From contig DBQP01000007.1 of the NCBI GenBank assembly GCA_002305265.1, positions 37,354 to 101,353 on the forward strand: a stretch of DNA of 64,000 bases, given 5' to 3'. The stretch comes from Prevotellaceae bacterium UBA1391 (GTDB lineage: Bacteria > Bacteroidota > Bacteroidia > Bacteroidales > Bacteroidaceae). Below the pieces are notes generated by a model. It saw nothing but the letters and a program-made list of their open reading frames with translations, had not been told where the DNA came from and searched no databases. The position numbers and the translations under genes are program-made. Shown here in pieces: positions 25,672 through 35,082 of this stretch. Position 1 is the first letter of the stretch, and each line of letters begins with the position of its first letter.

Positions 25672-26265
25672 ATGGATTCCTATCGCACGATTGCCGGCCC
25701 TGCCGAGGGCCTCGTAACGGAAAAGCGCAGCAAGTTCCTGGCCTTTGCCCTGCCTGTCCGCAGCGCCGAGGAGGTGAAGCAGCATGTGTCAGCGTTTCAG
25801 AAGAAATACTACGACGCGCGCCACGTGTGCTATGCCTATATGCTGGGTGCGGAACGGACGGAGTACCGTGTCAATGACAATGGCGAGCCTTCGGGAACGG
25901 CCGGGCGGCCCATTCTGGGGCAGATCAATGCTGCCGGCCTCACCGACGTGCTGGTCATCGTCGTGAGATACTTCGGTGGCATCCTGCTGGGGACGGGCGG
26001 CCTCGTCGTGGCCTATAAGCAGGCGGCGGCTGAGGCCATCGCGGCGGCCGAGGTGGTGGAGCGTACGGTGGACGCGGAAATCGCCATCCATTTCGAATAT
26101 CCCTTCATGAATGATGTCATGCGGGTGGTCAAGGAGATGTCGCCCGAGGTCCTCTCGACGGCTTACGACAACGACTGCATGATGCGGCTGCGCATCCGGG
26201 CCGGACTGATGGAGCAGTTGCGGGGCAGGTTGGAGAAAGTGGAGTCGCTGCGGGTGGACGACTGA
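25672..26265 (+). CDS. YigZ/IMPACT family protein
   Basis: 197-residue cytoplasmic protein with the UPF0029 N-terminal domain and a DUF1949-type C-terminal domain. Signatures are EKRSKFLAFALPV (about 18-30), HVCYAYMLG (about 48-56), NDNGEPSGTAGRPILGQI (about 66-83), and VVRYFGGILLGTGGLVVAYK (about 95-114). Bacterial YigZ structures suggest binding of RNA or protein; no reaction is established. It ends the plus-strand run and is followed by a strong bidirectional terminator. Confidence 0.95.
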   Translation: MDSYRTIAGPAEGLVTEKRSKFLAFALPVRSAEEVKQHVSAFQKKYYDARHVCYAYMLGAERTEYRVNDNGEPSGTAGRPILGQINAAGLTDVLVIVVRYFGGILLGTGGLVVAYKQAAAEAIAAAEVVERTVDAEIAIHFEYPFMNDVMRVVKEMSPEVLSTAYDNDCMMRLRIRAGLMEQLRGRLEKVESLRVDD

Positions 26266-26298
26266 CCGCTGGTATCGCTGAGCGATTTATAAGTAGCA

Positions 26299-26352
26299 AA
26301 GGCACGCCAGACCAAACCGACAGAGAGATGTCGGAATGGTCTGGCGTGCCTT
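26299..26352. terminator. Bidirectional terminator between yigZ-like gene and addB
   Basis: AAGGCACGCCAGACCA (26299-26314) pairs perfectly with its complement at 26337-26352, and an inner CCGACA/TGTCGG stem extends it. It separates two convergent genes. Confidence 0.92.
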
Positions 26353-26407
26353 CTTGTATTTCCACGTGCGGCGCTGTCTGTCCGGTGGTGGCGGGCAGGG
26401 TGCTCGG

Positions 26408-29400
26408 TCAAGTGAAGTCGTCTTCTTTCACCATCTTTCCGCAGATGTCCACATAGTCGCAGTAGCGGCAAGTATGGGCATTCAGTGTTTGCTCAAAGGG
26501 CGTTCCGGGACTGAATATTTCCCAAACGTGGGCTTGTAGCATCGAATTGAATGCGCCGGCATGCGGTGATGCGGTAAAATCTGTCAGGGATTCATTGCCA
26601 ATCTTGACGCAGACAGAGCTTTGTTTATTTCCCTCTTTGGTGAGCTTGACATACATGAGTGCCGGTGCGACGCTTTTGCCCGTCTGTTCCGAGTAGATGG
26701 AGGCATAGTAGAGCGTCTGCAAGATGTGGTAAGGACGGTTGTCACCATTGGGGTCGAACACTGTGCTGATTTTGGACGCCTTATGCTGATTGCTGCTGGT
26801 CTTGTAGTCGACGATGCGGTGCAATTTCCCCTCGGGAGTCGTGACAGTGTCGATGCGGTCGATGATGCCGCCGAACTTCACATGGACAGTACGTGCGTCT
26901 GTCTCAATGGCGACTACCTTGGAGTGGCTTCCATCTTCGACGGCATGGATGGTGAGGGGCGCCAGCTGGGCATCATATCCGAGCTGATTGATGACGTAGG
27001 TGATGAGCACCTCGCGATTCAGTTGCTGCTCGCCATTGTACACTGGACGCTGTAGGACGGCGTCACCCGTTTTCCGGAAGAAATGGATGTTGAAGCCTTC
27101 GTCCACCAGATTCTCAATCCGCGTCCTGTCTGCTGCCAGACGATTTAGGTCGACGGCCTGGAGTTCCTGCTCGAGTGGGAAGATGACGCTGTAGATTTGC
27201 TCCATGCAGTAGTGGAAGATATTGCCGAAAATGCTGGAGTCGACTTCCTCATCGAGTACTTCCGTCGGCTTCACGCCCGCCACATAGTTGAGATAGAACT
27301 TGAACGGGCAGCTGATGAAAGTGTTGATGGATGAAGGCGAAAGAAAGCTTTTCTTGCGTGGCGTCTGTTTTGCGACGCCTCCATCTGGCTTTTCGTCTGC
27401 GCGCTCCGTGCCGTCAATTGCTGTCGGACTCGTTTTCTCGACGTCGATGGGTACGGTTTTGGCTGCATCCTCGCTGCCCTCATCTCCCCAATCGTAACGT
27501 TCGTACAGGCGGGCCAGCACTTCGGGCGTTTTCTCAGCTTGCAGCACGTGTGCGCTCATCGGATCGTTCTCCGCCTGCAAGGTCAACATGCGGATGGCTT
27601 GTGATTGTTCCGGCGGCAAGTCGATGAGCAACTGGCGCATGAAGCGAGACATCTCTCCCTTCGACAGTCCGTCGGTGGAGTTGTTGTAAAGCAGCACGAC
27701 ACGTTCGGCCCGCTGGATGAGACGATAGAAATAATAGGCGTAGAGACTGTTGCGTTTCTCGATGGTGGTCATGCCGTAAGCCTCGCGCAGGTTGTATGGG
27801 ATGAAAGAACTTTTTCGGTCCGACTTCGGCAAGTTGTCGTCGCTCGTGGAAAGCAGCAGCAGATTGCGGAAGTCGAGGTTGCGCGTCTCCAGGATTCCCA
27901 TGACCTGCAGCCCGATGGCTGGCTCTCCATGGAAAGGGACGGACTTGCCTGCGAGCAGCTGTTTGATAAGCTTGTAGAGGGTTTGAGGCTGCACCTCCAG
28001 CATCTGGCTGTCGTGGAGGGAAATCAATCGGTTGAGCAATGTGTAGGCGTTGAACACCGCTTCGGAATAAAACTGCGTGTCTGCATCCGGTTTTTGGGCG
28101 GCTTCCTGGTTCGATTTGTTGCCGCTCTCAGCGTCCTTGTCGTGGCTTTCTGCGTCTTTTCTGTGGCTTTCTGCGCCCTTGCCGCGGCTCTCCGCATCTT
28201 CGTCGCTGCCTGTTCCCTGATACGTGCGGCCTATGGCTTGAAGAATTTGGTGCAGGTAGCGCAGCAAGGCGGCGTTGTCTGGTTGCGGAGACAAGATGGA
28301 CTGAAGCATTTCGTCCTGCGCCAAAATTGGCTCGGTCTGCGTCAGCAGGGTCATGTCGACGTAGAGCATGTTCCTCTGCAGAATGATAGAGTAGAGTTTG
28401 GCTGCGCTGTCAGGACAAAGCTGGTGCATGTAGGGATGGCGCAGGAGGGTGTTCAGATAATTGCGGCGAAGGATCGAATGGACGGGAGATGCGCCGGCAG
28501 GATGGTCGGACGCCGCCGCTGGATTGATATAAGCTATGGAATGTTTGGTGAAGCCGTGCATCTGCAGTTCGAGAAGCGCAATCAGAAAGCTGCTGACCGG
28601 CGTCTGCTGGATGGGAAAGCCCATCGTGATGTTCAACTGGTAGTTGCTCGGAATCGCGTGCAGCATGCTTTGCAACAGTTTTTCGTTGCAAAGGACGACG
28701 CCGGTTTCGTTGAGTTGTTCTGTTGGATCGACGTTCTTCTCAATCCAGCGGCCCACGTAGCTGGCTTGGGCGTGCTCTGTGGCGGCCGACACGAAGGTGA
28801 TTTCCTTGTTTGGGTTCTGCATGCCGCGGAAGCATTCGTGCGTGTCGGGCAGGGCGGATCCGAACAACTGTCGGTTGTGGCGGATGAATCGGCCGGCCTC
28901 GCCGTTCTCCATGCTCAGATAGAAGGTGTCGTAGTCCCAGTAGAAGTAGACGTTCTCAGCTTTTTCCTGCAGCAGTTTGAACAGTCTTTCCTCGGTCTTG
29001 TTCAGAACGTTGAAGCCCACGACGGCATAGATGCGGCCGCTGCAATCGTTGGCAATGTCGTCGCTGTGTCGCTCGATGATGTCGCGTTTGATCATGCCGG
29101 CGTACGCCTCGCCCGCGTTCTCAAGCTCTTTGCGGAAGTCGAGATAGATGTCGTGAAGTTTGTTCCAGATGCTAAGAAACTTCTCTTTCAGCTCCGTTTT
29201 TGTCTGGATGTCGAAGTGGTGGAAGAATTCCTCGATGGCCTTGCGCTGATTCTCCGACAAGTAGTCGGTGCGGGTGAGCGCATCCAGATCCTCCAGATTG
29301 CTGAAGAGTATCTCGGCAGGCACCAGATTGTTGTCTACGTCGTCGAAGTCTTGCAGCATGATCTCGCCCCAGGAGTAGAAGTTGTCGAGCGTCTCCTCCC

Positions 29401-29662
29401 TTCCCGTGATGCGTATGTACGACTGGTAGAGCCTGCAAATGAGACTGATGGGGTCTGCCAGGACGAATCTGGAGTTTTGCTCGAAAATCTCACTGATGGT
29501 CGTGAATTGTGGTTCCCAAGTCGGTTTCGTGCTGACGGATTCGAGCGCTTGGATGAAGAACAGGCGCGCACGCTTGTTGGGAAATACCAGTGTGAGTTTG
29601 GAGAAGTCGCCTTGGAGTTTCTCGTATAGGTCGCTGGCGACGGTATGCAGAAATGTATTCAT
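26408..29662 (-). CDS. addB: AddB-type helicase-nuclease subunit (PD-(D/E)XK nuclease)
   Basis: Partner of AddA in double-strand-break end resection. The 1084-residue protein has a degenerate helicase fold at the N-terminus (FPNKRARLFF near 27-36). The C-terminal nuclease has RIVDYKTSS (catalytic DxK, about 950). Four Cys could hold an Fe-S cluster: one in ISCPFKFYLNYVAG (about 787) and three in CRYCDYVDIC (about 1063-1072), the arrangement known in AddB. Residues about 489-516 hold four copies of a seven-residue DAESxxK repeat, an unusual charged insertion. The gene starts 49 bp after addA. Confidence 0.9.
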   Translation of the reverse strand: MNTFLHTVASDLYEKLQGDFSKLTLVFPNKRARLFFIQALESVSTKPTWEPQFTTISEIFEQNSRFVLADPISLICRLYQSYIRITGREETLDNFYSWGEIMLQDFDDVDNNLVPAEILFSNLEDLDALTRTDYLSENQRKAIEEFFHHFDIQTKTELKEKFLSIWNKLHDIYLDFRKELENAGEAYAGMIKRDIIERHSDDIANDCSGRIYAVVGFNVLNKTEERLFKLLQEKAENVYFYWDYDTFYLSMENGEAGRFIRHNRQLFGSALPDTHECFRGMQNPNKEITFVSAATEHAQASYVGRWIEKNVDPTEQLNETGVVLCNEKLLQSMLHAIPSNYQLNITMGFPIQQTPVSSFLIALLELQMHGFTKHSIAYINPAAASDHPAGASPVHSILRRNYLNTLLRHPYMHQLCPDSAAKLYSIILQRNMLYVDMTLLTQTEPILAQDEMLQSILSPQPDNAALLRYLHQILQAIGRTYQGTGSDEDAESRGKGAESHRKDAESHDKDAESGNKSNQEAAQKPDADTQFYSEAVFNAYTLLNRLISLHDSQMLEVQPQTLYKLIKQLLAGKSVPFHGEPAIGLQVMGILETRNLDFRNLLLLSTSDDNLPKSDRKSSFIPYNLREAYGMTTIEKRNSLYAYYFYRLIQRAERVVLLYNNSTDGLSKGEMSRFMRQLLIDLPPEQSQAIRMLTLQAENDPMSAHVLQAEKTPEVLARLYERYDWGDEGSEDAAKTVPIDVEKTSPTAIDGTERADEKPDGGVAKQTPRKKSFLSPSSINTFISCPFKFYLNYVAGVKPTEVLDEEVDSSIFGNIFHYCMEQIYSVIFPLEQELQAVDLNRLAADRTRIENLVDEGFNIHFFRKTGDAVLQRPVYNGEQQLNREVLITYVINQLGYDAQLAPLTIHAVEDGSHSKVVAIETDARTVHVKFGGIIDRIDTVTTPEGKLHRIVDYKTSSNQHKASKISTVFDPNGDNRPYHILQTLYYASIYSEQTGKSVAPALMYVKLTKEGNKQSSVCVKIGNESLTDFTASPHAGAFNSMLQAHVWEIFSPGTPFEQTLNAHTCRYCDYVDICGKMVKEDDFT

Positions 29663-29711
29663 GTTGTCGGTGCTGGGAATGGAAAGAGACTGCGTGGTGC
29701 TTTGCGCGGAA

Positions 29712-32700
29712 TCATGCCGTGTGTTGGATCTCGATGATGCGTTCGTGGTTGATGTACCAGACGAATCCGCGGATGTCGGTATAGCCTAATCCGTGCAGAT
29801 GCTGCATATACTGTCTCACCTGCTCGGCGTGCTGAGGACGTTCCTTGCCTGTCTTATAGTCGATGACGATGGCTTGCTGGGCTTGTGTGATGACGCGGTC
29901 GGGACGCACGGTTGCGAGCTTGCCCGTTTGCTCGTCGCGAAAGAGGATGCAGCGCTCGTTCACCACCGTCCATTCGTGGCTGAACCATGGCTGCACCTCG
30001 GGCTTCGCCAAAGCCTGCTCTATCTGCGCCTTGATCTCGCTGCGAGTGCTGCTGTCGGGGAAGAGTCCCTTGAGGTCGAACTGCCGGATGGCGCGCTCCA
30101 AATCCTCCGGGTAGCGGATGGCGGAGAGCAGGCGGTGCACCAGCAGTCCACGGTTGATGTACTCTTGCCGGCTGCGGTCGCTTTCGTCGTCTGACTCTCC
30201 TTGAATGAAGGCGGCTGATGCGTTCGACTGCAGGAACTCAATGCTGGCGGGATGGAGGGTGAAGGCGATGTCTTCGCTTTGCTCGGTGCGTTGCAGCGCA
30301 TTGGCAGTGGGGCCCTCTTCTTTCCTCACTGCGGGCATGAAAGTTCCCAGTTTGCAGGATCTGACCACAGGTCCTTGCTCCTTGCCGCTGCCTTCAGACT
30401 CGTCTTTCCCGGATTCCCCACCGCCATCTTCCGCTTCCGCAGCCTCTTCCGCATCCACTTCCACCACCTCCCAGGTCTCTTTCGACAGCGTCTGCAGCAA
30501 CAGATCGGCGATGCTTCCTTTGGATTCTGAACCTCCCGCGCCGTCCTTTGCTTTGGTATTCGACTTTTCTGAACCCCTCTTGGTCGAGAACGTGACGTAC
30601 AGATTGTTTTCGGCACGTGTGAATGCCACGTAAAGCAGGTTGAGGTTGTCCACGTAGGTCTTGCGTATTTCCTCCTTGACGTCGGCGGCGAAGATGGATT
30701 CCACAGCGCTCTTCGTACAGTCGACGGGGGCGAGCGGCAGTTCGTCGTAGGGGGCAACCTTGGGCTCGCACCATATCTGATGGCTGCTCTTGACGGTCAT
30801 TGGCCATTCGCAGAAGGGCACGATCACATGCTTGTACTCCAGTCCCTTGGCCTTGTGGATGGTGAGAATGCGGATTCCCTCCAGGCTGCCGTTGGCGATG
30901 GTCACCTCCGAGAGCGCTTCGTCCCAGTACTGAAGCAACGCGTGGATGTCTGATGGACGATCGGCAAGATAGGCGGTGAGCCTGTCGAGGAAGAGGAACA
31001 TGTAGGCATCCTGATGCGGGATGCGATCGACCTGGAAGAGGCTGTGCAGTTCCTCGACGAGCAACAGGAGGGGCTTGAGCGCCAGCTGCTCCATGCCCGA
31101 CGAGAAGGCTTCGGGCAACAGTTTCCTCAAGGTGTCGGCATCGCTCAGGAACAGGGACTCTGCCGCCTCCACCTCCGTTTCGCCTTCTCCGCGCGTTTGC
31201 TTGAGGTAGTGGAACACGAGGTTGGCCAGCGCCATGTGGTCGTCCGGCGCATCCAGCACGCGCAGGGCGTGGATGATGAGCGTGACGGCAGGCGAATAGT
31301 CGAGCCGGAAGGCCTCGTCGCTCACGATGCGGATGAACGGTTGGTTTGCCTCGCTGAACTTCAGCCTGCGCACCTCGTTGAAGTGGTTGATGATGTCGGG
31401 AATATTTTTCTTGTAGCGCAAGAGGATGGCGATGTCGCTCACACGTTCTCCCTTCACTTCGACAAGGTCGTGGATGATGTCACTGATTCGCTCCAGCTGC
31501 TCGAAGATGGCGTCATCCTTTCCGTTGCTGTCCACCTCGATGTGTGTGAGGCTGACCAGGCCCTTGCCCTGCATGCTCTCTTTCGTGTCCTGCTGGAGCA
31601 CGCGCGGCTCGTAGGCGCGCAGGATATCATCGGATTCCACGCCCGTTTCCTGCTTGCAGATCTCGGCCAGCCGAACGGATGCCTGCTTGAAGCAGGCGTT
31701 GTTGAAGTCGACGATTGTCTGCGCGCTGCGGTAGTTGGTGTGACTTTCAATGAGCCCGATGTAGGGCTCGAAGTCGCCTTTCTCGATGTTGTTGAGAATG
31801 GTCCAGTCGCCGTTGCGCCAGCGGTAGATGCTCTGCTTCACGTCGCCCACAAGCAAACATTCATGATTTTGCGAGAGGCTGTTCATCAGCATCGGCTCGA
31901 AGTTGTTCCATTGCAGCTGCGAGGTGTCCTGAAACTCGTCGATCATGATGTGGTGGAAGCGTGTGCCCGTACGCTCGTAGATGAACGGCACGTCGCCCTT
32001 CACTATCATCTCGGCGAGGAAATGCGCCGTGTCGGCCAGCAGAAAGCGGTTGGCGTCGGCATTGAGCGTGCGCACCTTGCTGTTGATCCAGTTCAGAATC
32101 ACCAGGTGGTTGAGGTGTTTCCGGATGATCATCACCGAGTGGTCGGCGATATGAAACTGCTCCACGACTTTGGCCGCCTCTCGCAGGATGGGAAGCAGCA
32201 CCTCGTTGGCCGTGTCGTTGTATTCCGCATACTCTTTCTTGAACCATGCACCGCCATTTTCTATCATGTTGATGGTGGTCGAAGAAGTGATGTTTGGCAC
32301 TTCCCCGTTTCCCAGCTTCTCGAAGAACTTCCGTGGCATGCCTGCTTGACCGTTCAGCCCCTCCATCGGCAGGCCGGCTCGCTCGCCTGCCTCCATGAAA
32401 CGCTCGTACCAGCCGTCGAGCTGCCGTTTCTTCTCCTCCAGCAGGTCGTCCAGCGCCTTCTTGTAAGGCACGAGCGAACGGCTGTCGCTGATTTTCTCTC
32501 TCACGTCCTGGTTGCGCGCCAGATATTCCTCCTTGAAGATGGCTCCGCCAAAATTGATGATTTCCTTCAGCGGGTTCCAGTTCTTGTTCTCGTCGATTTT
32601 CTCATTGATGTAGGATAGGAAGGTCTTGAGCCGCTCCGTGTCCTGCGGCAGTTCGTCGATGATTTCGGCCACGGCCTCTGCCAGCACTTCCTTGCTGTTG

Positions 32701-33116
32701 AGGTCGACGCGCAGGTTGGCCGTGAGGTTCAGCTCGCGGGCCAGCTCGCGGATGATGCTCTGGAAGAAGGAGTCGATGGTCTCGATGCGGAAGCGGGTGT
32801 AGTCGTGTGCGATCTTCGAGAGCGCCATTCTGCAACGCTCGCGCACGGCGGCCTCGTCGAGCCCTTTCTCGCGGATGTAGGGGGCTTCCATCACCTGCTG
32901 CAGGTAGCCGTCCGACTCCTTCAGTCCGTGGCCCACACCATAGAGCTGGCTGAGGATGCGTTGCTTCATCTCAGCCGTGGCCTTGTTGGTGAACGTCACG
33001 GCCAGGATGTGGCGGTAGTTGTCCGGATTCCGCACCAGCAGCTTGATGTATTCCACAGCCAGCCGGAATGTCTTTCCGCTGCCAGCCGACGCTTTGTAGA
33101 TGTTGAGAGGTTTCAT
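29712..33116 (-). CDS. addA: AddA-type UvrD helicase-exonuclease
   Basis: SF1A DNA helicase fused to a RecB-like nuclease, 1134 residues. Evidence includes Walker A YKASAGSGKTFRLAVEYIK (about 7-25), VTFTNKATAEMKQRI, IMIDEFQDTSQLQW (Walker B), LLVGDVKQSIYRWR, LTIHKAKGLEYKHVIVPF, LLYVAFTRAENNLYV, and the nuclease core VIDYKTGKERPQHAEQVRQY (about 1083-1102). An acidic Glu/Ser/Gly linker (about 905-925) separates helicase and nuclease. The ATG at 33116 is used; one two codons earlier (33122) is equally possible. With AddB it should form the RecBCD-like resection complex. Confidence 0.95.
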   Translation of the reverse strand: MKPLNIYKASAGSGKTFRLAVEYIKLLVRNPDNYRHILAVTFTNKATAEMKQRILSQLYGVGHGLKESDGYLQQVMEAPYIREKGLDEAAVRERCRMALSKIAHDYTRFRIETIDSFFQSIIRELARELNLTANLRVDLNSKEVLAEAVAEIIDELPQDTERLKTFLSYINEKIDENKNWNPLKEIINFGGAIFKEEYLARNQDVREKISDSRSLVPYKKALDDLLEEKKRQLDGWYERFMEAGERAGLPMEGLNGQAGMPRKFFEKLGNGEVPNITSSTTINMIENGGAWFKKEYAEYNDTANEVLLPILREAAKVVEQFHIADHSVMIIRKHLNHLVILNWINSKVRTLNADANRFLLADTAHFLAEMIVKGDVPFIYERTGTRFHHIMIDEFQDTSQLQWNNFEPMLMNSLSQNHECLLVGDVKQSIYRWRNGDWTILNNIEKGDFEPYIGLIESHTNYRSAQTIVDFNNACFKQASVRLAEICKQETGVESDDILRAYEPRVLQQDTKESMQGKGLVSLTHIEVDSNGKDDAIFEQLERISDIIHDLVEVKGERVSDIAILLRYKKNIPDIINHFNEVRRLKFSEANQPFIRIVSDEAFRLDYSPAVTLIIHALRVLDAPDDHMALANLVFHYLKQTRGEGETEVEAAESLFLSDADTLRKLLPEAFSSGMEQLALKPLLLLVEELHSLFQVDRIPHQDAYMFLFLDRLTAYLADRPSDIHALLQYWDEALSEVTIANGSLEGIRILTIHKAKGLEYKHVIVPFCEWPMTVKSSHQIWCEPKVAPYDELPLAPVDCTKSAVESIFAADVKEEIRKTYVDNLNLLYVAFTRAENNLYVTFSTKRGSEKSNTKAKDGAGGSESKGSIADLLLQTLSKETWEVVEVDAEEAAEAEDGGGESGKDESEGSGKEQGPVVRSCKLGTFMPAVRKEEGPTANALQRTEQSEDIAFTLHPASIEFLQSNASAAFIQGESDDESDRSRQEYINRGLLVHRLLSAIRYPEDLERAIRQFDLKGLFPDSSTRSEIKAQIEQALAKPEVQPWFSHEWTVVNERCILFRDEQTGKLATVRPDRVITQAQQAIVIDYKTGKERPQHAEQVRQYMQHLHGLGYTDIRGFVWYINHERIIEIQHTA

Positions 33117-33144
33117 GGTCATGGTTTGTGCACTTCGTTCCACA

Positions 33145-33152
33145 CAAAGTTA
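33145..33152 (-). promoter_or_regulatory. -7 box of the addAB operon
   Basis: TAACTTTG on the minus strand, 22-28 bases before the addA start codons, preceded by an A-rich tract. It gives a very short leader. Confidence 0.65.
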
Positions 33153-33299
33153 CGTTTTTTTTCCGACAGTTCGCCTTCTGTCGCCGAATATTTTCATCAT
33201 TGCCGTGCGTCGCTCACACCGCAGTCGGGAGTGTCCGCCGCATGCAGTGGGGCGCAGCGGGCTTCGGAGCATCTTCCGCTGCGCGCGGTCGTGCGTCGG

Positions 33300-33365
33300 G
33301 GAGGCCTTCGTGGCGTGTCGGGAAGGCCTTCGTGATGCTGCAAGAAGGCCTTCTTGTCTTTTCCG
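33300..33365. repeat. GAAGGCCTTC triplet array, locus C
   Basis: Palindromes start at 33300 (GGAGGCCTTC, one mismatch), 33322 and 33344 (perfect), at exact 22-bp steps. It sits in the 392-bp divergent gap between addA and rarA, about 150 bp from the addA promoter and 115 bp from the rarA promoter. I see no gene in the gap. Confidence 0.97.
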
Positions 33366-33479
33366 TGCCCAGCTGCAGCCATGTGGACGGCGCCTATGGC
33401 GCGAAGCGGAGCTGTAGTGTGGCGGTAGTGGCGTGCAAAGTAGCGGGTGCTTTGTTCGGCGCATATCAGAAAAAAATGA

Positions 33480-33487
33480 TATATTTG
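33480..33487 (+). promoter_or_regulatory. -7 box of rarA
   Basis: TATATTTG lies 21 bases before the rarA ATG at 33509, in a local AT-rich patch. Confidence 0.6.
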
Positions 33488-33508
33488 CAAGAAAGTAAAC
33501 GGCAAGCT

Positions 33509-34807
33509 ATGAAACCACTGGCAGAGCGTCTGCGGCCGCAGACATTGGAGGACTATATCGGACAGGAGCATCTCGTGGGCCCCGACGGGGTGATTCGTCG
33601 CATGATTGAGCAGAAACGGGTGGCCTCGTTCATTCTGTGGGGCCCTCCGGGGGTGGGCAAGACGACGCTGGCGAACATCATTGCCAAGCGGCTGGAGGTG
33701 CCGTTCCACACGCTGTCGGCTGTGACGAGCGGCGTGAAGGACGTGCGCGACGTGATTCTGAAGGCGCGGTCGAACACGGGACTTTTTGCCCAGCACGGCA
33801 CGCCGATTCTCTTCATCGACGAGATCCACCGCTTCTCCAAGTCGCAGCAGGACTCGCTGCTGGGCGCCGTGGAGCAGGGCATCGTGACGCTGATTGGCGC
33901 CACGACGGAGAATCCCTCGTTCGAGGTCATCCGTCCCCTGCTGAGCCGCTGCCAGGTGTATGTGCTGAAGTCGCTGGGCAAGGACGACCTGCTGCGCCTG
34001 CTCGACCGCGCTCTCACGAAGGACCTTTGGCTGAGGGAACAGGATGTGGAGCTGCGGGAGACGGGGGCCATGCTGCGCCAAAGCGGGGGCGACGCGCGCA
34101 AGTTGCTGAACATTCTCGAACTGACGGTGGAGGCGGCGCTGTCGGCGCGGACATCGGAGACGGAGAAAATCGTCGTGACCGACGCGCTGGTGCTGAAAAG
34201 CATTCAGCAGAATCCGCTGGCCTACGACAAGGACGGGGAGATGCACTACGACATCATCTCGGCCTTCATCAAGAGCATCCGCGGCAGCGACCCCGACGCC
34301 GCGCTCTACTATCTGGCCCGTATGATCGAGGGCGGGGAAGACCCGCTCTTCATCGCGCGCCGGCTCGTGATCAGCGCCTCGGAGGACGTGGGCCTGGCCA
34401 ACCCCAATGCCCTCCTGATGGCGAACGCCTGTTTTGATGCCGTGCAGAAGATTGGCATGCCGGAGGGGCGGATTCCGCTGGCCGAGGCTACGGTCTATCT
34501 GGCCACGAGCCCGAAGAGCAATTCCGCGTATCAGGCCATCGACGAGGCGCTGGCCTTCGTGCGCCGTACGGGCAATCTGGAGGTTCCGCTTCCGATTCGC
34601 AATGCGCCGACGGAGCTGATGAAGGAACTGGGCTACAGCGACGGCTATCTCTACTCGCACGACTTTCCCGACCATTTCGTCGAGCAGCAGTTTCTGCCCG
34701 ACGAGGCGCTGGGCCAGCGCTTCTGGCATGCGCAGCCACACACGGCGGCAGAGGCGCGGCTGTGGGAACAGATGAAGCGCTGCTGGGGCACGCGCTACGA
34801 GCAGTAG
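33509..34807 (+). CDS. rarA: Replication-associated recombination protein RarA (MgsA)
   Basis: AAA+ ATPase related to clamp-loader subunits that acts at stalled forks. The 432-residue protein has LAERLRPQTLEDYIGQEHLV (about 4-23), Walker A WGPPGVGKTTLANIIA (about 45-60), Walker B LFIDEIHRFSKSQQDSLL (about 100-117), sensor-1 TLIGATTENPSFEV, and the RarA-specific C-terminus: YDIISAFIKSIRGSDPDAAL, ASEDVGLANP, LAEATVYLATSPKSN, GYLYSHDFPDHFVEQQFLP. The ATG at 33509 follows its promoter closely; longer frames would run back through locus C and the addA promoter. Confidence 0.96.
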   Translation: MKPLAERLRPQTLEDYIGQEHLVGPDGVIRRMIEQKRVASFILWGPPGVGKTTLANIIAKRLEVPFHTLSAVTSGVKDVRDVILKARSNTGLFAQHGTPILFIDEIHRFSKSQQDSLLGAVEQGIVTLIGATTENPSFEVIRPLLSRCQVYVLKSLGKDDLLRLLDRALTKDLWLREQDVELRETGAMLRQSGGDARKLLNILELTVEAALSARTSETEKIVVTDALVLKSIQQNPLAYDKDGEMHYDIISAFIKSIRGSDPDAALYYLARMIEGGEDPLFIARRLVISASEDVGLANPNALLMANACFDAVQKIGMPEGRIPLAEATVYLATSPKSNSAYQAIDEALAFVRRTGNLEVPLPIRNAPTELMKELGYSDGYLYSHDFPDHFVEQQFLPDEALGQRFWHAQPHTAAEARLWEQMKRCWGTRYEQ

Positions 34808-34835
34808 GGTCGCACGCACCAACCGGTTTGAAACG

Positions 34836-34956
34836 CAACGGGCCGCGAAGGGCTCGCATGCGCAGGAGTCTGATGATTTCCGACCTGCTTTCCGTACGAT
34901 AGAAGCGGAGATGCAGGGGAAGACTCTTGCGCATGCGAGCCCTTCGCGGCTCGTTG
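34836..34956. repeat. Long inverted repeat between rarA and the glucokinase gene
   Basis: Two 36-base arms (34836-34871 and 34921-34956) match as inverse complements at 34 of 36 positions; each contains CGAAGGGCTCGCATGCGC or its complement. The 49-base interior adds a shorter pairing (CCTGC with GCAGG). No T-run follows either arm, so it does not look like an ordinary terminator, although it lies between two convergent genes. It could be a MITE-like element or a structured RNA. It lacks attC core motifs. Confidence 0.9.
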
Positions 34957-35082
34957 TGGGATGGAGGGAGAGGCTGCGGCCGTTGTGGCATTCAGCCGTT
35001 TGATGGCAATATTCAGCAAACGTCCGGTCGGGAAGACGCAACGGCTGTTGTGATGTTCAGCCTGTCTGCGCGGCCCGAGGCT

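Noticed and set aside
27605..29629. 674-codon ORF on the plus strand
   Set aside because: It is antisense to addB, with no recognisable domain; the addB frame has clear nuclease and Cys motifs.
34836..34956. Integron attC site
   Set aside because: The arms lack the RYYYAAC and GTTRRRY core sites, and no integrase or cassette is nearby.
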